Assembly: GCA_963931925.1 (NCBI GenBank)
Contig: OZ007567.1
Location: 89,818,998 to 89,882,997 of the forward strand
Length of the DNA: 64,000 nucleotides
From: Onchidella celtica
Taxonomy: Eukaryota; Mollusca; Gastropoda; Systellommatophora; Onchidiidae
Reading direction: 5' to 3'
Part shown: one piece after another, positions 25,553 through 36,659 of the stretch
How positions within the stretch are numbered: the first letter of the stretch is position 1
Layout of the letters: each line of letters begins with the position of its first letter
Translations under genes and position numbers: made by a program
Notes under the pieces: generated by a model
Database searches by the model: none
Told to the model about the DNA's origin: nothing
Seen by the model: the letters and a program-made list of their open reading frames with translations, nothing else

Positions 25553-25725
25553 ACACGAAGTAAGTCATGGAGTAGGGGAAATGAATGTCTCTGAAAAGGT
25601 GGAAGAATGAATGGCCCAATGAATAACTCTGTAGGTGAATGGATCTGTACGAGCGAAAATTAATATTTGAGCAATCAGATGAGTCAGCGAAACTGAATGA
25701 AGTAATGAATAAATGAACGGCTCAC

Positions 25726-25833
25726 CTTTTCGTGATATAGGCTTATTACAGAGTGTCATACAAAAGTAGTGCTTGTAGTTGACCCATCTAGTCACCCAGG
25801 ACTTTTTCGAGGGTATTTCGGTGCTGTCCATCA
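25726..25833 (-). CDS. candidate cassette exon in receptor intracellular loop 3
   Basis: On the minus strand a strong acceptor (TTTGTTGTTTACTTTCAG) and a strong donor (AAAAG|GTGAGC) bracket exactly 108 nt. The segment begins with two bases of a split codon and ends with one, so it is phase 1 at both ends. That is the phase at which the TM5 exon (31641) stops and the TM6 exon (11424) resumes. It is open throughout and would add 36 residues, from MDSTEIPSKKSW to CNKPISRK, many of them basic, to loop 3, the G-protein coupling surface. It lies between the two exons in the correct order. Whether it is constitutive, alternative or a decoy cannot be told from sequence. I recognise no homologous loop. 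Confidence 0.4.
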
Positions 25834-25971
25834 CTGAAAGTAAACAACAAAGAAACAAATGAAATATTCTTAGACAGAAATGGCATGAAATTAAACTTGC
25901 TGGACAAAGCTTTCTACAATATTCTTTTTGTTTTTGGCTGTGAAAACAAAACTAACTCGGAAGATCCCATT

Positions 25972-26056
25972 AAGCTGGGTTTTCATGAGTACGGAATGGC
26001 AATGGAAACGGCAAAAATTCATAATGTAAAAAAGAAAGTGTTTCCATGTATACTTT
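25972..26056. mobile_element. palindromic MITE-like repeat, copy 4 (half)
   Basis: AAGCTGGGTTTTCATGAGTA, a GGAAACGGCAAAAATTCATA block, and a second CCATGTATAC motif correspond to one arm of the family. The right arm is absent, so this copy is truncated. Confidence 0.7.
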
Positions 26057-28864
26057 AAGCTACTTTGTGGTGAGAATAGCTTGGTCGGATTATCTATTGG
26101 CACCTTTTTTTTTTTTTGTCTCCTTTTCTTTTGTGGTATGATCTATTTGAGTCACAAGGCCAGATTACTCAGAGAGGGATTTTTGTAATCATTTTGTGAC
26201 CAATTCCCCCCCCCCCCCCAAAGGTTTTGTGGCCTCGTCGACGCCATGCAAACGTAAACTCGCACACACACGCGCGCGCCAAAAAAACGCAAACACTGTA
26301 ATAGTCTAGCATCACGGATGTTGGACAAATGTGAAAACACAGCAACACCACCAGGCAAGCACCGTCTCAGAACTAGGTTGTAAAGACAAAAGACAAACAA
26401 TAGCTAAAGGCCGTAATGCAAATCTTTAAAAAGATGCATGGCTGCGGGCGACAATCCCTTATCTGATCTGCTCACCATCTGTTGTTCAAGGTTTGTCTCG
26501 GCAAGGTTTTCATTTTATGAAAGGTCATAAAAAAAAACGAAACACATGCCCCATGTCATTTTTCAGATGACCTTGGCGCCGGGACTATTTCCGGTTTGTT
26601 AACCATGATGATTGATGAACATTGCAAAATAAAAATCAGCTTCTTTTTAGCAAAGCAATGAATCCAGATTTTCCATTTTTCGTCTTTTTTTTGTTTACTG
26701 GTATTTAGAATTCTTCGCAAGCAAATTAACAGCATCTTGTTCTTTCTTTATGCCGCCCTGACACCTCGTGCTTTTAAATCGGCAGATTTCCTTAAAAATC
26801 TGGCACTGTTCTCATTATTTACCTGTTAGAAGTTGTTTATATATTTCTTTATTGTCTTCCTTTTCTCTTTTTTTTGCACTCATTAAACGTTAACTATAAT
26901 TCATGCCTTCCTTTCTACGAGTTAGTTTATAGCAATGACGACTGCCTCTTCCGGGGAAATAATTTCTGCAGCATTTTTAACGTCTTCATTACTTCAGCGT
27001 GTTTTCTTCTCTGGCCAAATCAAGAATTTTTATTATAAAGAGCAAGTTTTTTTTTCGTTAACTGATTATAAAACTTGCCGATTTTATGAAAGCTATTAAA
27101 ACATTGGCTATCTGTTTACTGCAAATGAATCACGTATTTATTTACTTTCAATCTCTAATAAGGCAAGTTGCATAATATTGGTATATGGTATAACTGATTT
27201 TAATTGTTGCGCTGATGTTTTCTTGATGAAATTCAACAAAGGCTTTTTTTTTTTAGTTACATTGACCAGTGGTTCTCAACCCTTTTCAGGCAATAGACCT
27301 CCCTAGGCTACAAATTTTCTGCCCCCCCCCCCCCCACATCCTTCCAAGAAAAAAAACAAAAACAACCCTACTGAAACCCCCCAAAAAATACATTTCACAG
27401 TAAGTTTTTCAAAACCTTCTTAATGACCACAGGCTTGTTGAGTATTCAATATTAAACAGAAAGCATTCTTTATCAAATGCACAACAAAAAATATGCCTTT
27501 TCTGTTCTTAAATCCATCTGCTCGTGTTGTTGAACAAGTCGGTGGTTGCCCTGTACATGCCCCCAAATCGACTTCCATTTATGTATTCGCCAATTTGAAT
27601 TTAAATTAGAAAACGATGTATCCCTGGGTTAAAATGAGAACGTTATCATATTGTTAGCAGATCTTACGCAAACGCCTCGGGTTTTGGAATGTCATTTCCG
27701 TGTTTTATGGGTTAAAGAAATCCCTGCTCCGCACCCCAAGCTATTATGTGCAGATGTCTGAGAATTCGGCAGTTAGTAGGCCGTTACCATCGCCTCGGGA
27801 AACTTTGCTGCTTTGATTGAATGGGTGCAAATGGGTTGCCATCCACTGTTTACGTTTCACTTTTCTGTTTTTTTCATTCACAGACTTTCACTACTGGCTT
27901 CTGTTTACATCAACTAGGCACGTGATCACCCAGTTCCCAGTACGTCAGTACTATTTACCATTACCACGATCAAAGTGTCCTGACATCAGAGCCCTTAAAA
28001 GGGCCCGCCTGTCTTGGTAGAAAATAAAAACAACAACTACGAAAATCCTTCTCCCTCCACTCCCGTCCACGATTGTTTTCCATTTTCAAATGTGTCTGAA
28101 ATCAGGTCTCTAGTAGTTTTTATTTTATTGTATTTTATTTTTTATTTTATTTTGCCGGAAACGGACTGACACAGGGAATTAGGATAGGGCTTAGTGATTG
28201 CCTAATAAGGGAGGAGGTGTTAGAGAATGAGGAGAAAAGACAAGCCTTGAGAAAAAAAAGAAAGGAAGAAAGAGTAATGCCAACGGCGCTATTGATGATG
28301 AACAAAGAGAAGAAGAAAGATACAAGGGTCTTTCAATAGAAGGGCTGGAAAAGCCAGCATTTCAAGTTGATTGTGACAGGACCAGGGTTAATGCCCCAGG
28401 AGAGCAGTAAAACCAAAGGCCAGGAAGCTTAAGCTAGAATGAATGTGAGTGCTGAGAATCGGAAAGTTCTCCTTCTACCATTTCTTTTATGCCACAGCTT
28501 GTCTTGTACTTCCTTGCTATACTGGGCCGGATACATTTTGTACGAAAACACGGCTAGACCTATTCTGTCTTAATACACAAAATATACTGGAGGAATCACT
28601 ACCCAAATTAAGGAAGTCACAAACTGGAGGTATAGTTTTCTGAAGGGGTTTTATACTCTTCATATAAAAACATTCCTTTACAAATACAATAATAAGCGTA
28701 TCCAGGAAAAGAGGGAAGGCCCGCTTTTTTTTTTTTTCATCAACAATTTATAGTAATGATTTCTCTCAGCTCTTTGTCTGCAGAGCTTGCGGCATTTGTA
28801 GCATTTCAATGATAGATCTGGTCATACACCCGTGGCAGTAAAACCTTGTGTGGAGACCTGTCCT
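26057..28864. other. receptor intron, homopolymer tracts
   Basis: Contains a C tract at 26208-26219, an alternating CACGCGCGCG patch near 26270 and the hAT terminus at 27267. No exon recognised. Confidence 0.5.
27267..27400 (+). mobile_element. hAT-type transposon terminus (remnant)
   Basis: CAGTGGTTCTCAACCCTTTT is a typical hAT terminal inverted repeat. The adjoining GGCTACAAATTTTCTGCCCC matches the copy ending at 10713, in the opposite orientation. No partner terminus or transposase was found downstream, so this is a solo end or a heavily decayed non-autonomous element. The inner limit is approximate. Confidence 0.55.
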
Positions 28865-29291
28865 ATAGGCCCATTGAGAATGACGTCACTGAATGTTTTT
28901 GTTTTGTACTTCCGACGTCTAAAATGGCGGGTGGATCAGCTGACGAGTGTAACTTCGAGATATGTCTAAGTGGTTAAAATGCCTGCTGGTTGCATTGCAG
29001 TTGACCGTTATTTCAGGGATGGAAAGGGTGGCTCCAAGCTGGTCAGATTCCCTACCATCCGTGTAAACAAAGGAAAGCAAGTGAAAGAATTGACCGAACG
29101 TCTATGTGCGTGAACGCATGTGTCATTGTTTACTGTAGTGAACTTTTTTTTTTAGCTCGCCGCCGATTGGTTCGCGACGCCTGAAGTGCTCACAGTGCAA
29201 TTCAGGTAACGAATTAAAATCAGCGCTACCATCGCCATGGTTAAGCGTCGGTCCTGACAACTAAAATGGCCGATATCCTCAATGGGCCTAT
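28865..29291. mobile_element. 427-bp inverted-repeat element carrying a THAP fragment
   Basis: The left end ATAGGCCCATTGAGAAT and the complement of the right end, ATAGGCCCATTGAGGAT, are inverted, with 14 bases identical. Between them lies a decayed THAP finger. P-superfamily transposases start with a THAP domain, so this may be an internally deleted P-like element. Alternatively it is a host THAP fragment captured by a MITE. No target duplication was found at these borders (flanks TGTCCT and TGCGTT differ), so the true ends may lie slightly elsewhere. Confidence 0.5.
28979..29113 (+). pseudogene. decayed THAP zinc-finger N-terminus
   Basis: ATG at 28979 opens 44 codons ending in TGA. THAP domains are C2CH DNA-binding modules at the extreme N-terminus of transposases and transcription regulators. 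Visible features: MPAGC at 1-5 (first Cys = C5), RFP at 23-25 (the conserved FP), and a basic VNKGKQVKELTERL segment similar to THAP proteins of marine animals. The second zinc ligand, expected at residue 10, is Arg (CGT), one transition away from Cys. The later Cys and His are absent. A 50-bp GT...AG segment (29106-29155, ending in ten T's plus AG) would join TERL to SRRRLV, which matches the family better, but then reaches a stop. Best read as non-functional. Confidence 0.55.
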
Positions 29292-30633
29292 TGCGTTTAT
29301 TTCACAAACCAAAATAATACCTGGCAATAGCTTTTTTTTTTTTCCGAGACACGAACAAACTATATCAAGAAATCAGAATCCCATCCAACTCCAGCATACA
29401 GTTTCGCCGGTGTGACTCCATGAATCAGAAAACGACGCCAAAGGATGCATTCTCCATAATTATATATTATTATTAGGCTGACAGCAAAAGCCCATGTTTT
29501 TTCCGCTAACGAATGTTGCCAACCACGGAATATACAAAATCGCACCCTCCATCATATTTCTAACTCCCTTTCATTATGAGTAATTTTTGACAAAAACTGT
29601 CTGAAAAGATCGTTATTTCTCTTGTCCCTACAGATCTCATGACATGTTTTACTATTCTGTCATAATTATATAGATTTTTAATATTTTTTTTTAATGCTGT
29701 CATGTTTGTGCCACTAATCAATGTCAGCAAAATAAATGCAGCTGAAGTTGTTCTCCAGAGAAACAGCTGTCTGTCATCTAAATTATATTGGCATCTAATC
29801 AATTTGCGGTTTTCCATAAAAAATGCAGAATGTGCATAAAATGGCAGAGTCGAATGAGATATGTTCTTGGATCTTGTCCTAAAAAAGCAACAATAACAAT
29901 AACAAAAAAGTGATGTTGTAAATTTGATGGACATGGGCGGGAATATGTGAGTGGATCTGGTGAAATCAGGCTGAAGGTGGAAGACGGAATTCCCGAGAAA
30001 ACCCCTCCAAAGGGGGAATGAGTTTCCATGGAAACTGAGATCTGCTTAACATATGAATGATTAGCCATTTTTCTGCATTCAGTTGAAATATTTTGCTTGA
30101 AATTGTCCTAGAAATATTTTATTTTGATTTTTCAAAGCGGCATAAAAATTACACCTTATGCCCGATTTCGCCAGATCCACTCACATATATACTGAATATC
30201 AGTCACTGTAGTTTTGTTTTGTTTAGTGAATGTTTGTTTGTTTTAAAGCAATAACATCTTTTGAGAACCTGTCATGTTTTTTGGCGTTCAGGAAACAATT
30301 GTTGTTGTCTGGTAACACAAATTTCTCAGACAGTTTGGTCCAAATGATCACCAACCGAAATCGAAAACAACACAAAAAGGATTGAGAAACAGCTTTTCCC
30401 ACATTAGTGAAAAACCGGTTAGGGGCTCTGGCACCGCAGGCAATGGAAAAAGAAAATTGAATGAAGGAAGAAGACCAAGGCAATGACATGTGGACCTAGC
30501 CAAATGATAGGAACTGGAAACCAAAGAAAACAGCAGTAAAACTGCTGAACATTTTAGTCTCAGAGCATTGGTAGCGCCCTAACTAGCCGACTGAACTGAG
30601 CTTGATAGAATTGCAGGAATATTTAACTCTTGT

Positions 30634-30666
<33 letters not shown>

Positions 30667-31640
30667 GTAGTTGTTTTGCATAGTGTAATAACTGTTTTAT
30701 CATAAACAAGAGAACGCATTTAAAAAAGATTTTTTTTCTTCCGATATGCAGTAATAAGAATAAGAATATAATAATAATCATTTTTCTTTTAAACGACGTG
30801 AAAGCCTCGCACAATACACATTCGGAGCATATTTCATATTTAAAAAACCTTTTAAGAATAGTTAAATATTTATTGAATTCTCAGATGAAACTAGTGCAAC
30901 AAACGGTTTCGGCGCCGATGGTGCTTTCTCCGAAGAGCAGGATTAAAGGATTATGTTCAAGGTAAAGAAATCTACAGGTCCATCGGGACATTGTTCAAGC
31001 AGGATTTCTCCACTTGTTGCGGAAGCGCTATCTGATGGAAGTCGTCATGTCTTCTCTTAATGGCAAGGTCAGGAAAGGGCCAAATCGTGATAAAATTTCC
31101 TCAACATAGTTCAGAATCCGATTCTCTCCCTTGCACCACCGCTTTTTCTGTCCTTTCTTTCTCCATCCTTATCTATATTTATCCTGAAATTCATCCTACT
31201 CACTTTCCACGTGTTATAACTCTACAAAATGAATGCACACTCTGTCTCACATGCAGCCAGACGGTGCTAAAACAATTTTCAGCGCTGGAAATGGCGCCCA
31301 AAAGAAAAAAAAATTCTGGGCTGTGATATGACAAAATCTGACAAAAACAGTGCCAAAATGATTAAAAAACCTTTCAGAATACATACATTTTTTTTGTTTC
31401 GTTTTATTTTCTTGAACATAACATTTCATGAGATGTTTCGTACATGTTATAAAGAACACATCACTTACGTCTGGATTATTAGAAAATCTGTGGAATTTCT
31501 GAACATTCTAAAGATGAAAAGTTATGATTTCATTCCACTGAGCATCAGGTCAACCTATCCTTATTGGCATGTATGCAAGTAGAGGAAACATTTCAGATAT
31601 GTTAAACAGTTTATACTCAGATTACTTATTTTCTACTCAC
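29292..31640. other. receptor intron, nothing recognised
   Basis: AT-rich, with a T tract near 29333-29344 and a TG/T tract at 30638-30668. Open frames are short and none has both good splice borders and a recognisable motif. Confidence 0.5.
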
Positions 31641-31845
31641 CAGAATGTTCTTTGGACTTTCTAGAAATAGTTGTAAAGATAAGGCCGTACGCTGTCCCAA
31701 TGACAGCCAGTGGCAACACAAACATGAACATCAAAGAGGAGATAGCGTACAGATGGACTTGCCAATCACTCTTGTAGGATCCAAAAGTGACACACTGGTA
31801 AAACTCCTCCTTGAATGGCCCACGTTGTACATTGAAGACAACAGG
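31641..31845 (-). CDS. neuropeptide GPCR exon, extracellular loop 2-TM5 (GnRH/corazonin-type receptor)
   Basis: The 205-nt exon has an excellent acceptor (TTTCTCTTTTTCTTTTTCAG) and donor (TTCTG|GTGAGTAG) on the minus strand. It starts in phase 0 and ends in phase 1. It encodes 68 residues plus one base. PVVFNVQRGPFKEEF then QCVTFGSY (residues 17-24) is the second extracellular loop; C18 is the conserved cysteine expected to pair with the top of TM3. TM5 spans roughly residues 33-58 with the central proline in FVLPL. ISRKSKEHS begins loop 3. QCVTFG-type loop 2 and the P-F-x-E-x-F-Y-Q-C spacing are typical of GnRH/corazonin/AKH-family receptors. It belongs to the same gene as the exon at 11156-11424. 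TM1-TM4 exons were not found upstream in this window. Confidence 0.88.
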
Positions 31846-32482
31846 CTGAAAAAGAAAAAGAGGAAATAATCTGATTATTCACAGGTAAAGTGAAATTCAA
31901 AGTTGATGAAAGTGGAAATAATTCGCGGTCAACATGAGACAAAAACAGTCGGTTTTATCGCTGATTGTATTTCATTATCCCACCTTGTTCTTATCATCAA
32001 AAGGGTCTGAGTATGACAAGAGCAGGCCGTTATCACAGACGGTCAGATAAAGTTTATTATTATGTCGCACGTTAGTTTACGTTAGCATTCAAAACAGTAC
32101 AACATTCATTTTTCATTTGGGTTTACACCCACAGGCTTGAATTCTGTGTAAAATTGTGTATGCACTCGTTAATATTTCAGAATCGGTGAAATAAAGAGAG
32201 GAGTACAAATTAAAATACTTTTGACATCTATAGAGACAGCAATAGATTCGAGGCCGAAACACTCGTACAGTGAGGAAAGAGCATATGTTTTCCTTGGACA
32301 AGCTTTGCTACAAGATGCGCTGAGAATCGCAGATGCAGAAATGTGACTGCCATGCACATACACCCTTCACCCTACCAGAGGATATTAAATTTCTGTTTGA
32401 CAGTATCTTCTATACATTTTAAGCGTTGCTAGGATGACGGAAGTCATGCCTTGCTTTGTAAATCAGCTTATCAGGCTGGGAC

Positions 32483-32731
32483 TCAGAGATCGAACTTGGA
32501 AGAACAACTCGTTTTTCGTGTTATGCCTAAATAATACATTATATTTATTTTCTCATAGTTTATCTTTAACCCAGTGAATGCAGACAGGGTATTGTCATGA
32601 ATGATCTTTTGTATTTCGTCTGTGAATTTGCCTAGTACACTTACCAAATTGTAGACAGTTGACCAGTTTTGATTTAAATGTTCCCATTCATCTTTTGAAA
32701 ATAACGAAATAAACAAATTGAAAAATAACAA
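32483..32731 (-). mobile_element. LINE reverse-transcriptase fragment
   Basis: The minus-strand open frame contains GKFTDEIQ and, about 20 residues later, FTGLKINYEKINIMYYLG. This matches the block after the catalytic motif of L1/Tx1-like reverse transcriptases (typically SGLKxNxxKTxxMxxG). No catalytic FADD/YADD is present, and the frame ends soon after. Probably an old internal fragment, unrelated to the elements at 20503 and 36660. Confidence 0.45.
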
Positions 32732-33609
32732 GGACTATCAAAATCAATCGTTACTGCTTCAGCATTGAAAGGGTTAAGTTGTCTATGCTTGTGTGATCAG
32801 TCTGTCTTTGGGTTGGTTTGCTCTGATATAGGGAACTGATTAAACATAAAAAAATGACTTAGGCTTTTAACCCCAAAAAATGATTACATCAAAACACACA
32901 CACACAGATGCAAAATTACATAAAATGAAAGAAAATAGATAAGATTGCGCAAAATTATTCGACAACTTATTTCACAAGGGTTTGAAACCCGATATAAATA
33001 TAAACAAATAAGTACATGTTTACCGTAACTCGGAAACCCGGAAGTTATTTCCGAAATGATGGCAGCGTGTATCTCTCATTAAATGCCTGGGGTGCGATAA
33101 AGATTCTTGAGGAGGTCACGTTAACCCGCTGAAGTGAACTTTTAGAGAGTAATCATTTTTCACTCTTACTGATGACCCATCAGACTTTGCTAGCTTAGAG
33201 CTCACCCCGGGTATTACGGTTTTTCGTGTGTTTTTTTTTTTTTTTCTGAGGGTCCGGGGTTTTCCAAGATAATCAGGATAATCAGTATAGATAGGATACT
33301 CTGGAGTCTGTCATGAGACATCAGCTGATTACAGAGTCCAGATAGACGTTATATAATGATTATACATGTAACATGCATTAAAGAAGCAATGTTGAATTGC
33401 TTCGCTGTCAGGTGTGCATATTTTACAGTCATTACAACTGCTCTTTCTAGTGTACACTGACTAGATTTCCCATTGCTTGTGGTAGAACTGTTTGTATAGC
33501 TTCAGCCTATTTCTGAGGTTAAGTGCTATTGATGTGCTTGCTACATAATAGCAAATTGTTTGATGGTTTCTCAAGTCACTGTTTTGGTCCCAAACAACAA
33601 AACGATAAC

Positions 33610-33960
33610 ACAGATGGCGGCTGGCAGGAGATTCTGGTATACCTGGCTGAGCCTGAGGTAAAGATAAAAGACATGTATTGTATGAGATTGTTACTCGCTT
33701 GGCCTTGCCTGTGTTATATAATTATAACAGACTTCGTGACGGATTCTAGTACATTGGGCAAGCCAGAGTTAAAGAAAATAGGCATTTGTATGACACCGTG
33801 ACACTCATGGCTTTGCTAGCCTTAAACATAACAGGCTGTTTGTTAGGGATTCTAATTCTTAGGCCAGCCTGAAGTAAAGGTAATGGACATTTGCAGGAGT
33901 TTCTTTTACAGATAACTGGGGGGGGGGGGGAGTTAAATATAACAGACAGTTGTAAGAGAT
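33610..33960. repeat. degenerate direct repeats
   Basis: Segments of the type AGGGATTCTAATTC...AGCCTGAAGTAAAGGTAATG, followed by GACATTTGCAGGAG, recur three to four times with much divergence (starting near 33627, 33738 and 33846). A G tract lies at 33918-33931. Confidence 0.5.
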
Positions 33961-34686
33961 TATATTACATACGGGTACGCCCAAACTGACGATGAAAGTT
34001 TTGGTCACTATTTTTTGCACACTTTGCAAATGTGTACTGCCTCCCAAGTACAAGAACGTAAAGTGAAAACACCGACAATAAGAGACACTAAAAACGACCG
34101 CAAGAAAAACCAATTAAACAGTTTACAGCACCATAATCTAGAACAACCTTCACGCAGTTACCGTGAAGCTCCACGTTTTTCATTTCCTGCACCAGAAACC
34201 GGAAGTTGAAAGTTACGTACAGTGACATTTATTCGTCTCAGTTCCCGATTTAGCCACCACGATGGGAAAATGGGGGCGTTGGATCAATGACTAAATCTAT
34301 GCGGCGACGAAAAAAAAGTGATCCCCAAAATCCTGACAGACAGACACAGACTCCAATTATCTCGGGGACAGATTATTAGATTTCCATCCTATTTCAATTT
34401 GTTTTCCACAGACTACAACGCTGAATCACAGATAAACACGTTATTTCAGAGAATGATGGGGATAAGTACCGTAAAGGTGCCATCTGCCATTTTGTGAGGA
34501 TATTTGAGCAATTGACAGAGTAGATGTTATTTAATATGACAGAAGAATACGCTTTAGAGATTGATATCGTCATCATAATCATGGTAATTATCACTGGAAC
34601 CTTGGGTGTCACAGCCAGACATCTTACCAATACTATACTCTGTCCGTAAGATGAATAATCATAATAATTTCATTAAAAATTATAAT

Positions 34687-34765
<79 letters not shown>

Positions 34766-34893
34766 AGGGGGGGGGAGGAGGGATGAGTTGTAGATGAAGA
34801 GAACAAGACTTTCAGTAAAGCGCCCAGAGCAAAGTTTTTTATTCAGCACGATGCTTAATGATCTACATTATTACTATTATCATTATTGTATTA
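34687..34893 (+). mobile_element. LINE 3'-end copy including its GA repeat
   Basis: After a 70-bp GA run and G tract comes GATGAGTTGTAGATGAAGAG, then AACAAGACTTTCAGTAAAGC, GCCCAGAGCAAA, and finally CATTATTACTATTATCATTA. The same order (GA runs, GTGAGTTGCAGATGGAGAG, ACTTTCTGTAAAGCGCCTAG, ATT repeat) forms the 3' UTR of the minus-strand LINE at 36660-37795. This is therefore a severely 5'-truncated second copy in plus orientation, and its GA microsatellite corresponds to the LINE's own UTR repeat. Confidence 0.7.
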
Positions 34894-36659
34894 TGAACTA
34901 ACTTGAAGAAGGGAAATGAATGAGGAAGTAACACTTACTAGTGCAAAAGTCATATCCTTTATTTTAATTTTTTAATTGCCTATCACATTAGAATTGACAA
35001 TAATTGAATTTCTTTCTGATATGACCGTGCCCTTTGCAGGGGAGAAATTAGATATGTCGATATTTCAAGTGCTACTTTGATTCTGGGTGATGTGACATAA
35101 ATGTTTTTAAAAAAAGAAGGTGAATTTACTGATAAATTCTGACGAAAAAATATCATGTAAGATTTGGCTGATTTCCATTGATGTACATAAATACATATTA
35201 TTATATATAGCTGAATTTATCTCCAGCTTTTCACACTTCTGCGTGTCAGGCTGATCTAGCCTAGTAAATTTAACATCTGTGGTAATACAGTCAAGAAGAG
35301 GAGGAACAAGAAGAATAAACCAAAACAAGCAAAGAGAAGTGTAAATGCCCAACGCAGCGAGCCTTCACAAAGGAAGATCTCTCTTACACATGGTAAAGCA
35401 ACTCCCAGTGTAAAAAACATTAAACATCTTTGATGTACAGAATAACATGTCCACTGTCTCTCTTTCTCTCCCATCTCTGTATTCACCTCCATAATGTTTT
35501 CTTTGATTTTATCGTTTGTTTGCTTTTGTTTCCTGTCTTCTTCTTCTTCTTTTTTTAAAAAATAACTTTCTGTAATTTTTCTAAATACACCTTTAAAAAA
35601 ATGACCTCCAGAATTAATACATGACAACATGAGTGAGCTGGTCGAGCTTGTTTTGGTTGCTAAAAATAATTTGTCCCCAGTGCAAGACAATTTTCTTCAT
35701 TTGTATTTGTATCAGTAATCAGAAGGATGGAAAACTTAGTCTACATTTTACTGAGTTCGCTGAACTGCAAGCACTGAGAACAGACCAATTTTTATGGTCA
35801 CTATTCGTGAGCTTAATAAAGCGTCTTATTTATCCAGAAATGTTGAAATGATGTCTTCATTTGATTAATAAAACGTGTAGGACCATAAAAGAATGAAAAA
35901 CAAAATCAACTTCATGTAATTATAGAGCGTTGTTTTTTTTTTTTTACTATTGCATCCTGATTAATTCTTTAAAAATGCAATGCTTTATCAACTGATAGTG
36001 CACGCAAAAGCTTGTTCTTGTTTGAATGTTAGCACGAGGACAAACAGTGACCATCGATTTCTTGGCAAAGAAATATGCACAATTTTAGCAACGGAAACAA
36101 AGCATTTCTGTTTGTTTAACCACCCCTCGTGCTTCTGTTTTAGTGAAAATTCTTCTAACCCTGTAACTCCTTGTAGCTTAAATCGTTTGATATTTTCAAT
36201 GCTGTAGGCCTACTGCTCTTGCCATCGAAATCAACCTTCAGAAAGATATAAACTGTTGAACTCTCCAGCCCAGTTCAAGTTCCAAATACAAAATTTATAA
36301 GACTACAACTTTCAGTTCAAAAACTCATGGCAGAGCACGGTAAATAATCGCATATAGCAGTGACGACAGGGTTAAATACTTTTTAGATCTGATCAGAGCA
36401 GTTTCACCTCTGATCGGTCAATGCTCCTTTCTCCGGAAAAACATTGATTTGTCCCTGGATTTTTCTTCAATAATCGTACACACAAACGCTTATGTGAGAC
36501 GACTAAAACTGACTTTTTAAATTCAAAGCTCATAATTATACTTTCAGTACAATTATTTCAGAAAACGAAGAGGAAAATAATGCATTCTTGCAGAAGAGGC
36601 TGGATGAAGATTTTGCTAGCGTTAACGCTTTGCCGACACAGAATGTGAGATGGCTTTGT
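34894..36659. other. non-genic stretch
   Basis: AT-rich. One 144-codon minus-strand frame (35256-35690) is lysine/phenylalanine-rich and shows no motif or splice support. A T tract lies at 35932-35945. Nothing else recognised. Confidence 0.5.

Larger units (their letters stand above)
22534..25725. other. receptor intron, GA-repeat rich
   Basis: Contains A-rich patches near 23168-23198, a TG patch at 23345-23395 and two GA blocks (24942-25125, 25489-25552). No exon recognised. Confidence 0.5.
31846..34686. other. non-coding, upstream intron or flank of the receptor
   Basis: Contains a LINE fragment (32483-32731), a T tract at 33231-33245 and degenerate direct repeats at about 33610-33960. 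No TM1-TM4 exon was found by eye on the minus strand. Confidence 0.45.

Noticed and set aside
35256..35690. 144-codon minus-strand frame
   Set aside because: Hydrophobic C-terminal part and Lys/Glu-rich middle follow AT-rich base composition; no motif, no homolog recognised, no splice sites.
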